From Litorimonas sp. (GTDB lineage: Bacteria > Pseudomonadota > Alphaproteobacteria > Caulobacterales > Maricaulaceae): a DNA stretch of 64,000 nt. The stretch spans positions 9,228 to 73,227 of the forward strand of contig JAPYSU010000012.1 in assembly GCA_029936425.1 (NCBI GenBank), given 5' to 3'. The notes under the pieces were generated by a model, which saw only the letters and a program-made list of their open reading frames with translations, ran no database searches and was not told where the DNA came from. Within the stretch, counting starts at the first letter, position 1, and each line of letters starts with the position of its first letter. Below, piece after piece: positions 36,452 to 45,468 of the stretch. The position numbers and the translations under genes are program-made.

Positions 36452-37113
36452 GCTTGCATTTGGAAAATGACGTGGTGACTTCCGAGGCATCCATTACGGA
36501 TTATGCCTTGGGTAATCTCAGCCCCGCTAAACATATAATAATGGCTTGCCAAAGCGAGATCTCCGAAAAGGTTGCTGACGCAGTTTCTTTTCAGGAAGAA
36601 ATTGCCACAACCTTTTTGGATGAAACAGAATCTGTTTCTTTATCACCTCACTTTTTGGGGGGCGTGTTGGAAAAGCTACCACAAGACGAGAGCGATGAAG
36701 ACGCTCGGCCTTTTGGTCAGGGCTTGGCTCCGAAAACCCTGAGATCTGTTTTAGGGCATGGCCTGCAAGATATGAAATGGCGCTCCATGGTTCCGGGTGT
36801 CGCCGTTCATGACGTTCTGGGAAATCGCCGTTACGAAGAAGGCGAAAGGCTTTACCTTCTCAAAGCCAAGGGCGGGATGAAGATGCCGGAGCATTCTCAT
36901 AAAGGGGATGAGTGGTCTCTGATCCTGACCGGGAGCTATACTATCGGGGATAAAACCTATCGCCGCGGGGACCTGCATATCGAAGACGACACAGTCACCC
37001 ATGCCCCTCACATTGATGAAGGTGAAGACTGCATCTGTCTTGTGATGACAGAAGGTCCGCTGGTCATGAAAAGCTGGATCCCGAAAGTTGTGCAAAAGAT
37101 TGTCGGGATCTGA
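36448..37113 (+). CDS. ChrR-family anti-sigma factor
   Basis: Inhibits the sigma factor encoded just upstream until a stress signal arrives. It has an N-terminal anti-sigma domain and a C-terminal cupin (221 aa). The cupin metal ligands are visible: H149, H151 and E155 in PEHSHKGDEWSL, and H185 or H188 in THAPHIDEGE. The N-terminal zinc site is unusual: instead of H-xxx-C-xx-C it reads KHIIMACQSE (H29, C34), with no second Cys. It is translationally coupled to the sigma gene by a 4-base overlap. Confidence 0.83.
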   Translation: MSLHLENDVVTSEASITDYALGNLSPAKHIIMACQSEISEKVADAVSFQEEIATTFLDETESVSLSPHFLGGVLEKLPQDESDEDARPFGQGLAPKTLRSVLGHGLQDMKWRSMVPGVAVHDVLGNRRYEEGERLYLLKAKGGMKMPEHSHKGDEWSLILTGSYTIGDKTYRRGDLHIEDDTVTHAPHIDEGEDCICLVMTEGPLVMKSWIPKVVQKIVGI

Positions 37114-37126
37114 CGCGCTGAATGAA

Positions 37127-38968
37127 TTAAGCGCGCTTTTCCCGTTCAATATATTTATCGATGACTTCGCCGAGCACGGTCATCGGGACACTGCCGCCCA
37201 GCACGACCGCATCATTGAAACGTCTATAGTCAAACTTGTCGCGCAATTCGGCTTTTGCTTTGGCGCGTAGCCCGACAATAGCGCTATGCCCGACTTTGTA
37301 CCCGCAGGCTTGCCCCGGCCACGCGCAGTAACGATCGACTTCGCTCCGGACTTCTTCGGGGTTTGATCCATTATTTGTGACAAACCACTCAATGGCTTCT
37401 TCCCGTGTCCAGCGTTTGGCATGAAGGCCTGTATCAACCACTAGGCGGCAAGCCCGGAAGGCCAGCGACTGCAGATAGCCAAGTCTTCCAATCGGGAAGT
37501 CCTCATATACGCCAAGCTCATCAGCAATTTGTTCGGCGTAAAGCGCCCAACCTTCGGAATAGGCATTAAAGGCCAGGAGAGATCGAATGAGCGGCTGTTT
37601 GAACGTATATTCGCCCTGCCAGACATGGCCGGGAATAGCTTCATGATAGGTCAAATCGGGTAGGCTGAATTTGCTGTGCAGATCTGTCGTGCGCAGATTG
37701 ATCCAGAAATGACCGGGGCTTTTTCCGTCAATTGATCCGGCGCCGCCGTAAGCGCCCGGCGCGCCGGCTTCGACTTCGGGGGCAATCCGCGTGACCTCCA
37801 GAAAACCCGGAACAAGGGTTTCGAAAGCTTGCGGCATACGTCCGCGAATGTCCGTAAGCGTTTCTTCAATAAAGGCCATGATTTCGGCCCGGCCCTTATC
37901 GCCTTCGGAAAATTGGTAACGCGGGTCTTTGGACAAGGCCGTCATTCTCTCTCCAACTGACCCGTTGGTGTAACCCGCAGAACGAAGAATGGGGTCCATC
38001 TCCGCATGGAGATCTGCAAGCTCGTCCAAGCCCATTTGATGCACATCGTCAGGCGACATATTGGTGGTGGTCCCGGCTTTCAGCGCCCAGTCATAATAGG
38101 CGTCACCCTCCGGAAGAGCCCAAACGCCCGCATTGGATGTTGCACGCGGGGCAAGTGTTTCCAGAGCCGCGATTTGGCGTTTGATAGCGGGCCGGATTTT
38201 TTGCTCTGCCAAAAGCGCTGCTCTTTCCCCGAAGGGCGTGCCGAATTCTGCGGTTTTCGTCGCAAGCGTTTTGACAATACCCCAGTCTTCTGCAGGTTTT
38301 GCATCCGCGCCCTTCAACTGACCGAGTGTTTTTTCCATGAGGAAGTCCGGCAGGATAACGCCTTTCTCCCCATTTTCGCGCACGCGCGCGGTTTCTCCGT
38401 CAAGTTGCCGGGCATAGGCTTCCATCCGCAGAAGGTAGCTGTCGGCATCCGAATGCTCTTCGATAGAATGGGACGAGTCCAAAAAGCTGGGAATTTCGAC
38501 AAAGGCCCCGGTATTTTGCGCAACAACATAAGGACTATTTCGATAAGACCAGTTTGAATTCAGCAAAGCGACGTCGCCATATGGCAGATCAAACCCTTCT
38601 GCTGCCGTCTCAAAAACGGACCGAACCACATCAAAAGTCAGCGCCTCATCTTCGGGCATCGCCGCCGTATCGACTTGATTCAATTTGGCGAGCATAGCCC
38701 GCACATCACTTTCAATCGCCGCTTGTCCGGCGGGCGACCTGTCGGTCAATTGAGATTTAAGATAACGATATTTACCCGTATCAATTCCGGCGCTCGACGC
38801 TGTCTCGGGGTAGGCGTTCAGAAGAAGGTCTGTCGCCTGATCCATCAAATCCATATCGGACTGCGGCGCCGCTCCAGTGGATTGCGTGGCGCATCCGGTA
38901 AAGGCCAAGGCAGAGGTTGCGGCGGCCGCCGCAGAGGTTTGAAGGAGGGTGCGACGGGAAACTGACAT
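37127..38968 (-). CDS. DUF885 family metallopeptidase-like lipoprotein
   Basis: Exported protein of 613 aa. The ATG at 38968 is preferred: AAAGG lies 6 bases before it, and it gives the Tat-type signal MSVSRRTLLQTSAAAAATSA followed by a lipobox-like FTGC. The DUF885 domain carries the zinc-type motif YHEAIPGHVWQ and the C-terminal YCAWPGQACGYKVG. Members are thought to be peptidases. A GTG at 39010 could extend the frame but lacks a good ribosome site. Confidence 0.87.
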   Translation of the reverse strand: MSVSRRTLLQTSAAAAATSALAFTGCATQSTGAAPQSDMDLMDQATDLLLNAYPETASSAGIDTGKYRYLKSQLTDRSPAGQAAIESDVRAMLAKLNQVDTAAMPEDEALTFDVVRSVFETAAEGFDLPYGDVALLNSNWSYRNSPYVVAQNTGAFVEIPSFLDSSHSIEEHSDADSYLLRMEAYARQLDGETARVRENGEKGVILPDFLMEKTLGQLKGADAKPAEDWGIVKTLATKTAEFGTPFGERAALLAEQKIRPAIKRQIAALETLAPRATSNAGVWALPEGDAYYDWALKAGTTTNMSPDDVHQMGLDELADLHAEMDPILRSAGYTNGSVGERMTALSKDPRYQFSEGDKGRAEIMAFIEETLTDIRGRMPQAFETLVPGFLEVTRIAPEVEAGAPGAYGGAGSIDGKSPGHFWINLRTTDLHSKFSLPDLTYHEAIPGHVWQGEYTFKQPLIRSLLAFNAYSEGWALYAEQIADELGVYEDFPIGRLGYLQSLAFRACRLVVDTGLHAKRWTREEAIEWFVTNNGSNPEEVRSEVDRYCAWPGQACGYKVGHSAIVGLRAKAKAELRDKFDYRRFNDAVVLGGSVPMTVLGEVIDKYIEREKRA

Positions 38969-39076
38969 ATCAGGCCTTTGTAAAATTTCAGACACGCAAA
39001 TATCTGACACGCCCTTCCAAGCAAATCAAACGCTTGGAAAGACGCATTTTAGAAAAACCTACCTTATTAGAATAAC

Positions 39077-41920
39077 CTACCCGTAGGCGTCGTAATGGTG
39101 TGTAATCGCGATGGTGATTTGGCGGACCAATTCAGACGCCCTTTGAAGAGGTTTGATGATGGTGCCTGAAATATGCGGATATCCGCCTGAGCCGCCCACT
39201 TTCACACCTGATTTTTCCACCAGATCTTCTGTCCAGCTGAGAGCGTCGCGTTTCTCCGGATAACGCTGGCGCAAATCTTCCAGAATAGAATCAATCTGAA
39301 AGGTCTGAAGTCTCTGCAGAACATTCATCTGCGACGTATTTTCGTCGCCGATGGCGGGAAGGTCCGTGACAATAATCATCATTTTCATCACGATTGCGAG
39401 ACGCAGCGCATGTAAAATCTTGAGAGTCTCCGGGTCACAATCCGTACAGGCCAGATCACTTTGGCCCAATGTCGCCTGTGCATTATACTGATCCATGCGA
39501 AGGCGGTTTGCCAAATCCATAATTTGGGAACGCCAATTGGACTGGCTGAGTGTGTCCGCGACAATTAAAGAACGCTCCGCCAAGACAGGCTCATTCCCAG
39601 AAAGGGCGCGGCTGATCCAGAATCCCGGATCAAACAATCGGCCATAAGCCGTCAGGGCTGAAAACTGGGTCCGGCCCATAGAGGTAGCCGCGAGGCGGAA
39701 AATACTGCGCGCTCTGGCCGAGGTTTCGAGCAAATTCTCGAATTTTTCGCTATCAATCGCCGCGGCTCGGCCGATACCGAAGATGATATTCGCCGGCGTT
39801 CCGAATTGCTGCAAAATTGCATTGTGAGGGATAGCGCGTAGCTGCCGGGGATTGAACATATCCGCGCCGCTGCCAGGGGACGCCCGTTTAACGGCGCGTG
39901 ACCCGGTTGGGATCAAGAGGTTCTGACCAAATCCGCCTAGGAGGGTGATATAATTCGGGTCTCTATAAAGGCTGTCCTGTTCTGACCCGATAGTTCGGAA
40001 AATATCCCAGGAGAAATCATTCTCAGTGTAAAAGCTGTCATCTTCCGCCTCGCTTCGGTCCGCATATCGCGCCGCGACCAAAGAGTGAGTGGTGGCACCA
40101 GAAAGGGAAGGCGTCTGGAACCAGAGAAATCCGTCTCCGCCCTGAAAACTCACTTCATGGCATAAATGTACGCCGCGTTTTTCAAATTGATGAATCGCCC
40201 AGGGGCTCATCGCGTAATCAACGCGTTCCTGAATATTCCCGGGGTGACCTCCGCGTCCTAGCCCTTCGCCGTGAGTGTTAAAAACAAGCGCGGTCACGTC
40301 CTGCATTTCATTCTTTTCCATCTGATGGGCGAAATGAGAATGAAGTCGCTCAATGGCGAGCGTGGCCGGAATTTGTCCCATAAAACGCCCGGCATCGGAG
40401 AAGCCGGTCTGTATGGCGAACACGCCGCGGGATTTCACATAGTCCTTATAAACCGGATTGCTCAGCATTTTACCGATAATCCGCCCGCCATTATTGAGCG
40501 CGTCTGCCGTCTCAAACAGCGGAGAAATATCCAGATGGTTTTCCAGCCCGTAGAGACGCGCCAGATAAAGTACGCCAAGCGGAACAAGGCTGTCTTCGGT
40601 CTCTGCGATCAATAAGCGTATAGGAGTCTTGTCGTCGATATATTTATGCATTTGCGCCGAAAGGATCATTTTCTCATGCGCAGTGCTTTTTTCCAGAGCG
40701 AGAGACGCAAAATTTACCGGCTGGGCTTTCACCGATTTCGTCAGCTTGGTCGCTTTATTGAGTAAGGTCCGATTGTCGGAAGATTGCTGATCCATGCCGA
40801 AAATAGGACGAATTGCGGACAGAACATGACGGGCATTCAAGCGGAAGTGAATCCGCGCGGTCCCCAAGCCAAAAGCGACCATTTGCGCCCGTAAAACAAT
40901 CAGACTGGATGTCAGACTTTCATCTGCCCCCTCAATGGCTTTGCCAATGAGCTCAATTGCCAAGTCGAGATTTGTGAAACGCCGTGTGGAATCCCGCGTT
41001 AGATTATTTGCTGCAGCGACCAAATTTTCGGGCTGGGTAATATCTTTTTCGAACAGCGTCAGATCGCGTTTAGCGCTGGATTGGGCATCGGAAAGCTTGT
41101 CAATCAGCGTCTCTAGAGCCTCTTCACTTTTGGCTTCGAGGTTTCCTTTGGTTTGCAGAGCCTGCGCCGTTTTGAGATAGCGCCCCAATTGCATATGCTT
41201 TTCGGTCAGGCGAAGACGGAGGGCGTCTCCCCAGGAAATATCGGTTCGGCCATCAATATCATATCCCACCCAGCTATAGGCATCGGCGAGATGAGGTGTC
41301 AGCTCTGTCCAGTTCTTTTCAAAGTTTTTCTGAGCCACATCGAGTATTTTGGTGTTTATACGATTTAAAGACTCTTGAATGCGCTCCAATGTCGCTTGTG
41401 TATCCTCATGCTCTTCCAACAGAGTTGGCGCGCGTTTCGGCAGATAGGGATAGGATTTTAGTTCTTCAGCTTCTTCGTCAAACTCACCGTCTTTTTTTGA
41501 AGCCAAGGCTCCAAGACAATTTCGGATATCGCGGGAGAGGGAAAAAGTGGGATGGGCGGTCAGCACAATTCCCAAGCCAGGTGTCTCCGCCCAGGCTTTA
41601 AAACTTTCCCAGCCTTTACTGGCTTGCGCCTTGGCAATCTCGGTAACTTTGGCTTCAAGCGCTTCAACCTGTTCCAGCCCCGAGCGCCGCCGCAGGCGCC
41701 GAATACGCTCTATAGCGCCTCTGTCTGAAAGCTGTTTGACAAGTTCTTCGATATGGCGGAAGGCGAGTTTACGTTCCTCCACATCTTTGGAAATATCATA
41801 AGCCAGCACCTTGACCGCATTGGCCTGCGGATCCTGATCCATATCTTTTTTATGTTCTGAAAGCCGCTTTTGCAGACGTTCCAGAAGTTCATCGGATTTA
41901 ATTGCGCGTGTAATTGTCAT
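39077..41920 (-). CDS. phosphoenolpyruvate carboxylase-like protein with altered active-site motifs
   Basis: A PEPC-family protein of 947 aa from the ATG at 41920 (AGGA 4 bases upstream). Shared landmarks include VLTAHPT (catalytic His), GYDIDGRTD in place of GWDRDGNPN, and GSRAVKR with QLRAIPHNAILQ. Several key positions differ: the usual SDSAKDAG reads SDAGRFMG, with Arg for the catalytic Lys; HGRGGSVGRGG reads HGEGLGRGG, shorter and with Glu for Arg; the C-terminus ends HHYDAYG rather than NTG. Whether it still carboxylates PEP is doubtful. It follows gap by 5 bases in an operon. Confidence 0.75.
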   Translation of the reverse strand: MTITRAIKSDELLERLQKRLSEHKKDMDQDPQANAVKVLAYDISKDVEERKLAFRHIEELVKQLSDRGAIERIRRLRRRSGLEQVEALEAKVTEIAKAQASKGWESFKAWAETPGLGIVLTAHPTFSLSRDIRNCLGALASKKDGEFDEEAEELKSYPYLPKRAPTLLEEHEDTQATLERIQESLNRINTKILDVAQKNFEKNWTELTPHLADAYSWVGYDIDGRTDISWGDALRLRLTEKHMQLGRYLKTAQALQTKGNLEAKSEEALETLIDKLSDAQSSAKRDLTLFEKDITQPENLVAAANNLTRDSTRRFTNLDLAIELIGKAIEGADESLTSSLIVLRAQMVAFGLGTARIHFRLNARHVLSAIRPIFGMDQQSSDNRTLLNKATKLTKSVKAQPVNFASLALEKSTAHEKMILSAQMHKYIDDKTPIRLLIAETEDSLVPLGVLYLARLYGLENHLDISPLFETADALNNGGRIIGKMLSNPVYKDYVKSRGVFAIQTGFSDAGRFMGQIPATLAIERLHSHFAHQMEKNEMQDVTALVFNTHGEGLGRGGHPGNIQERVDYAMSPWAIHQFEKRGVHLCHEVSFQGGDGFLWFQTPSLSGATTHSLVAARYADRSEAEDDSFYTENDFSWDIFRTIGSEQDSLYRDPNYITLLGGFGQNLLIPTGSRAVKRASPGSGADMFNPRQLRAIPHNAILQQFGTPANIIFGIGRAAAIDSEKFENLLETSARARSIFRLAATSMGRTQFSALTAYGRLFDPGFWISRALSGNEPVLAERSLIVADTLSQSNWRSQIMDLANRLRMDQYNAQATLGQSDLACTDCDPETLKILHALRLAIVMKMMIIVTDLPAIGDENTSQMNVLQRLQTFQIDSILEDLRQRYPEKRDALSWTEDLVEKSGVKVGGSGGYPHISGTIIKPLQRASELVRQITIAITHHYDAYG

Positions 41921-41925
41921 AAGTC

Positions 41926-42936
41926 CTATAAGTGTTTGGCGATTTCCGCGGCTGTATCGAGCATGCGGTTGGAAAAGCCCCATTCATTGTCATACCAGCT
42001 AAGCACGCGGATCATTTTGTCATGCATGACGACGGTTTCGCCGTTCAAAAAGCTGGAGGAATGTGGATCGTGGTTAAAGTCAATTGAAACAGTCTGGTCC
42101 TCTATAACTTGCATAACGCCCTTCAACGCGCCATTGGCGGCTTTGGCAAAGGCGGCGTTTACGTCGTCAACAGAGGCAGACTTGGTTGTATTCACGACCA
42201 AATCGACAACGGATACATTCGGGGTCGGAACGCGTATGGCTTTGCCGTCGAGTTTCCCTTCCAGTTCCGGCATAACCAGACCTATCGCTTTTGCTGCGCC
42301 AGTAGAAGTCGGGATCATAGACAGGGCCGCCGCGCGTCCGCGATTATAATCTTTGCGATGTATCGTATCCAGCGTCGGCTGATCCCCAGTATAGGCATGT
42401 ACTGTCGTCATGAAGCCGGATTCAATCCCGAAAGCGTCATTAAGCGTTTTAGCGAGGGGGGCTAACGCATTGGTTGTGCAGGAGCCGTTTGAGACAACGA
42501 CATCGTCTTTTGTAAGGGTGTCGTGATTTACGCCGTAAACAATGGTTTTATCCGCATTGGCGCCCGGCGCTGAAATCAGAACGCGCTTGGCTCCGGCGTC
42601 TAGATGTTTAGCCGCGGCGTCTCGTGAGGTAAAAATTCCTGTACATTCCAGAACGATATCTACCTGATTATCCGCCCAGTTCTGATCTTCCAGATTACGG
42701 ACAGACGTAACCTGTATCGGGCCGTGACCTATGTCCAGGCTGTCTTCCGAAGCTTTTATCGTGCCGGGAAAACGCCCGTGAACTGAGTCATATTTCAATA
42801 GATGCGCTAGATTATCGGTTGAAGACAGATCGTTAATGGCAACAACCTGAAGGTCATCGCGGCCTTGCTCATACAGGGCGCGCAGCACATTGCGGCCAAT
42901 GCGTCCAAAACCGTTGATAGCGAGGCGAGTGGTCAT
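41926..42936 (-). CDS. gap: glyceraldehyde-3-phosphate dehydrogenase, type I
   Basis: Oxidises glyceraldehyde-3-phosphate to 1,3-bisphosphoglycerate. The 336-aa product has the Rossmann start LAINGFGRIGRNVLRA, the catalytic C153 in VSNGSCTTNALAP, MTTVHAYTGDQ with the catalytic His, STGAAKAIGLVMPEL, and SWYDNEWGFSNRM. It is the first gene of a two-gene operon with the PEPC-like gene. Confidence 0.96.
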   Translation of the reverse strand: MTTRLAINGFGRIGRNVLRALYEQGRDDLQVVAINDLSSTDNLAHLLKYDSVHGRFPGTIKASEDSLDIGHGPIQVTSVRNLEDQNWADNQVDIVLECTGIFTSRDAAAKHLDAGAKRVLISAPGANADKTIVYGVNHDTLTKDDVVVSNGSCTTNALAPLAKTLNDAFGIESGFMTTVHAYTGDQPTLDTIHRKDYNRGRAAALSMIPTSTGAAKAIGLVMPELEGKLDGKAIRVPTPNVSVVDLVVNTTKSASVDDVNAAFAKAANGALKGVMQVIEDQTVSIDFNHDPHSSSFLNGETVVMHDKMIRVLSWYDNEWGFSNRMLDTAAEIAKHL

Positions 42937-43247
42937 ACTATTTCCTTTTTAGGTGCGAAATCGTGATAAAATTTTCAGATTCGTTATTGCACGCAATATA
43001 TTGTCCTGACAGCGCTGTCAGCAATTGAATGGATTTTATGTCCGAAACTGTATTTTGTTCCACTATATGAGGTCAAATATGTCAAGGCTAGTTCCATTGT
43101 AGTAAGTCTTGAAGCGCGGGAAGAGTCGAACGGGCGTTGAAGAAATGAGCGCTTTTATGTCTTTGCCTTGAAAAAAGGCGAAACGATTAAAAAATGTGCT
43201 TGTGTTGTGACATTTAAATTCTGACTGGCTTCTGGAAGAGGGATAAA
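42937..43247. other. intergenic region between divergent gap and the renalase-like gene
   Basis: About 310 AT-rich bases. I see no coding sequence with family likeness; a short minus-strand frame is not supported. It should hold the gap promoter and that of the flavoprotein gene. A short repeat GACAGCGCTGTC (43008-43019) is a perfect palindrome and could be a regulator site. Confidence 0.5.
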
Positions 43248-44243
43248 ATGAGAATTGCAATTATCGGAGCCGGCGTCTCAGGACTGTGCGCGGCGCAGGA
43301 ACTAAATAAAGCTGGCTACAGTGTGACGCTGTTTGAAAAATCCCGAGGGGTTGGGGGCCGTTTATCGACACGATACGCCGGCCCTTACGAATATGACCAC
43401 GGAGCGCAATATTTTACGGTGAAAGATGATCGCTTTCGTGCTCTCGTAGATAAAGCTGAAACAAATGGCGCCGTTTCCCGGTGGGCGGGGCGCGCCCTCT
43501 ATTTGAAAACAGGACTGTTGACCTCAGATACGGGAGGAGAAAGGTGGGTCGGAACGCCCCGTATGAACAGTTTTGCGAAATTCCTCGCCGATGGCTTGAA
43601 TATTGTCACTCATCACAGGGTATCGTCATTGAAGCGCGACGATGATGGATTATGGACTCTGGGCTTTGAAGAAAGTGAAAACGGGACTTCCCAGGATAGA
43701 AGTGGGTTTGACAGCGTCATTTGCACGACCCCGCCAAAGCAGGCTTTGGCTCTCTTACCCAATGATTTTGCAGATATTGAGAGTTTGAAAGCCGCCAAAA
43801 TGGAGGCGTGCTATGCTCTGATGATCGGGCTAACGGGCCCAATTGATCCCGGATGGGAGAGCCTGCGCGTGAGTGACCTGCCTGTCACGTGGCTGGCGGT
43901 AAACAGCGCCAAGCCGAACAGGGCAGATAATATGGGGACTATTGTGGCCCACGCGTCTGGCGAGTGGTCTAACAATAATATCGACTCCAACCGGGATGAG
44001 GTGCAAGCGACTATGATGGAAATCACCGCGGCTCTCACCCGCCTCGATTTAACTCAGCCGGAGCATGTCAGCCTGCACCGCTGGCTCTATGCGAGTGTCG
44101 CAAATTCTCCTGAAAAACTGTTTTTATGTGATCCTGACAAGAAGCTTTTCGTGATCGGCGATTGGTGCCAAGGCGGCCGCGTCGAGGGCGCCGCTCTGTC
44201 AGGTTTTGCTGTGGCCGATCACATTCTTCAAAAAGAAGGATAG
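43248..44243 (+). CDS. renalase-like FAD-dependent oxidoreductase
   Basis: Flavoprotein of 331 aa. The FAD site is clear: IAIIGAGVSGLCAAQELNKA at the start, then FEKSRGVGGRLSTRY, and EYDHGAQYFTV typical of bacterial renalase-like proteins. The C-terminal FAD segment FVIGDWCQGGRVEGAALSG is also present. Renalase oxidises isomeric NAD(P)H forms; this is a plausible but unproven activity here. GAAGAGGG precedes the ATG. Confidence 0.82.
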   Translation: MRIAIIGAGVSGLCAAQELNKAGYSVTLFEKSRGVGGRLSTRYAGPYEYDHGAQYFTVKDDRFRALVDKAETNGAVSRWAGRALYLKTGLLTSDTGGERWVGTPRMNSFAKFLADGLNIVTHHRVSSLKRDDDGLWTLGFEESENGTSQDRSGFDSVICTTPPKQALALLPNDFADIESLKAAKMEACYALMIGLTGPIDPGWESLRVSDLPVTWLAVNSAKPNRADNMGTIVAHASGEWSNNNIDSNRDEVQATMMEITAALTRLDLTQPEHVSLHRWLYASVANSPEKLFLCDPDKKLFVIGDWCQGGRVEGAALSGFAVADHILQKEG

Positions 44244-44285
44244 CGCGCCTTGTAAGTCTGCGGCCAAAGGCCTATCTGCGCCGTC

Positions 44286-44747
44286 ATGACCAAAGCACAA
44301 ACATACCAGGAAGTACTGGAAGAAATCAAAGCCGTGATAGAGGGCGAAACGTCTATGACCGCTCGATATGCCACGGCGTCTTGCCTGTTGGCGCAACGCT
44401 TTGATTACTTTTTCTGGACCGGGTTTTACGAGGTTGATCCGCTCAAAAATGATGAGCTTGTCGTGGGGCCTTATCAAGGCACATTGGGTTGCCTGCGGAT
44501 TCCGTTTTCGCGGGGTGTGTGCGGGGCTTGTGCGACACAGAAAAAGACAATCATAGTCGAGGATGTTCATGCCTTTCCCGGCCACATTGCCTGTGACAGT
44601 CAAACCAATTCCGAAATTGTCGTTCCCGTTCTTGATAAAGACGGCGAGCTTGCGGCTGTTTTGGATGTGGACAGCACATCGCTCAATTCATTCGATGCGG
44701 AAGATCAAAAAGGCTTGGAAGCCATCGCGGCTATTTTGCACATATAG
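44286..44747 (+). CDS. msrC: free methionine-(R)-sulfoxide reductase (GAF domain)
   Basis: Reduces free Met-R-sulfoxide, protecting against oxidation. The 153-aa GAF-domain protein has all three cysteines of the family: C69 in GTLGCLRIPF, C79 in GVCGAC and C103 in HIACDSQTNSE, with the same spacing (10 and 24) as in the E. coli enzyme. The end SEIVVPVLDKDGELAAVLDVDS is also typical. Confidence 0.92.
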   Translation: MTKAQTYQEVLEEIKAVIEGETSMTARYATASCLLAQRFDYFFWTGFYEVDPLKNDELVVGPYQGTLGCLRIPFSRGVCGACATQKKTIIVEDVHAFPGHIACDSQTNSEIVVPVLDKDGELAAVLDVDSTSLNSFDAEDQKGLEAIAAILHI

Positions 44748-44754
44748 ACAGCAA

Positions 44755-45402
44755 TTAAACCCGTTTTTTCAACTCTTCCGTCTTACTCAATTTAAGCGGC
44801 TCCCGATAACGAGGCTCCGTTATTTCTCTCTCGGCGATAGTAAAAGCTTCTTCTATCGAAGAGGCCGAGAGAAGGTCATCCCGGGTCGACTCACTCGCAA
44901 ATCCGGAATCGACGACATGGTGAAATGTTGCAAGGAGAGTTTCCCAATATCCCGTATCACTCAAAAAAATAACGGGCTTCACATGAAGGTTCAGACGCAG
45001 CCACGATAATATCTCGACAGCTTCTTCCAGAGTGCCGATTCCGCCGGGCAGAACGATGAAAGCATCGGCCTGCTCAAACATGGAGATTTTGCGCTCATGC
45101 ATGGTCTCGACGAATTCATGTTCTACGCCAGAAACGGTCTTCTCTGCTTCCTTTAGAAAATTTGGCATGACCCCTGTGACCGGGGCGCCGCCCTGATGCG
45201 CGGCTCTTGCGACAGCTCCCATCAGGCCTAACCCGCCGCCCCCATAAACAAGTTTGTGGCCCCTGCGGGCGATTTCAGTTCCCAGATTTCTGGCCAGAAC
45301 CATATGTCTCGGATCCTTACCCGGACTTGCGCCGCAAAAGACGCAGAGAGTTAGAGCGCCCGTTTTTTCAGCGCTGTCGGATTTTTCAGTTTTATTTGTC
45401 AT
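44755..45402 (-). CDS. LOG/TIGR00730 family Rossmann-fold protein
   Basis: Related to cytokinin riboside 5'-monophosphate phosphoribohydrolases. The 215-aa product has CVFCGASPG, LVYGGGGLGLMGAVA and the family motif LPGGIGTLEEAVEILSW. The ATG at 45402 is used; GTG at 45405 is adjacent, and GGGGAGG lies just before. In bacteria the substrate is probably a nucleoside monophosphate. It converges with msrC, ending 7 bases from its stop. Confidence 0.88.
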   Translation of the reverse strand: MTNKTEKSDSAEKTGALTLCVFCGASPGKDPRHMVLARNLGTEIARRGHKLVYGGGGLGLMGAVARAAHQGGAPVTGVMPNFLKEAEKTVSGVEHEFVETMHERKISMFEQADAFIVLPGGIGTLEEAVEILSWLRLNLHVKPVIFLSDTGYWETLLATFHHVVDSGFASESTRDDLLSASSIEEAFTIAEREITEPRYREPLKLSKTEELKKRV

Positions 45403-45468
45403 CACCTCCCCTTATGCCTTGAATGAAGCGCCAATCAAGCGCTCGCAAAAGGAGATTTGTAAAAAATC

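Noticed and set aside
43063..43260. Minus-strand 65-codon frame upstream of the renalase-like gene
   Set aside because: It overlaps the start of that gene, has no ribosome site and an unlikely composition.
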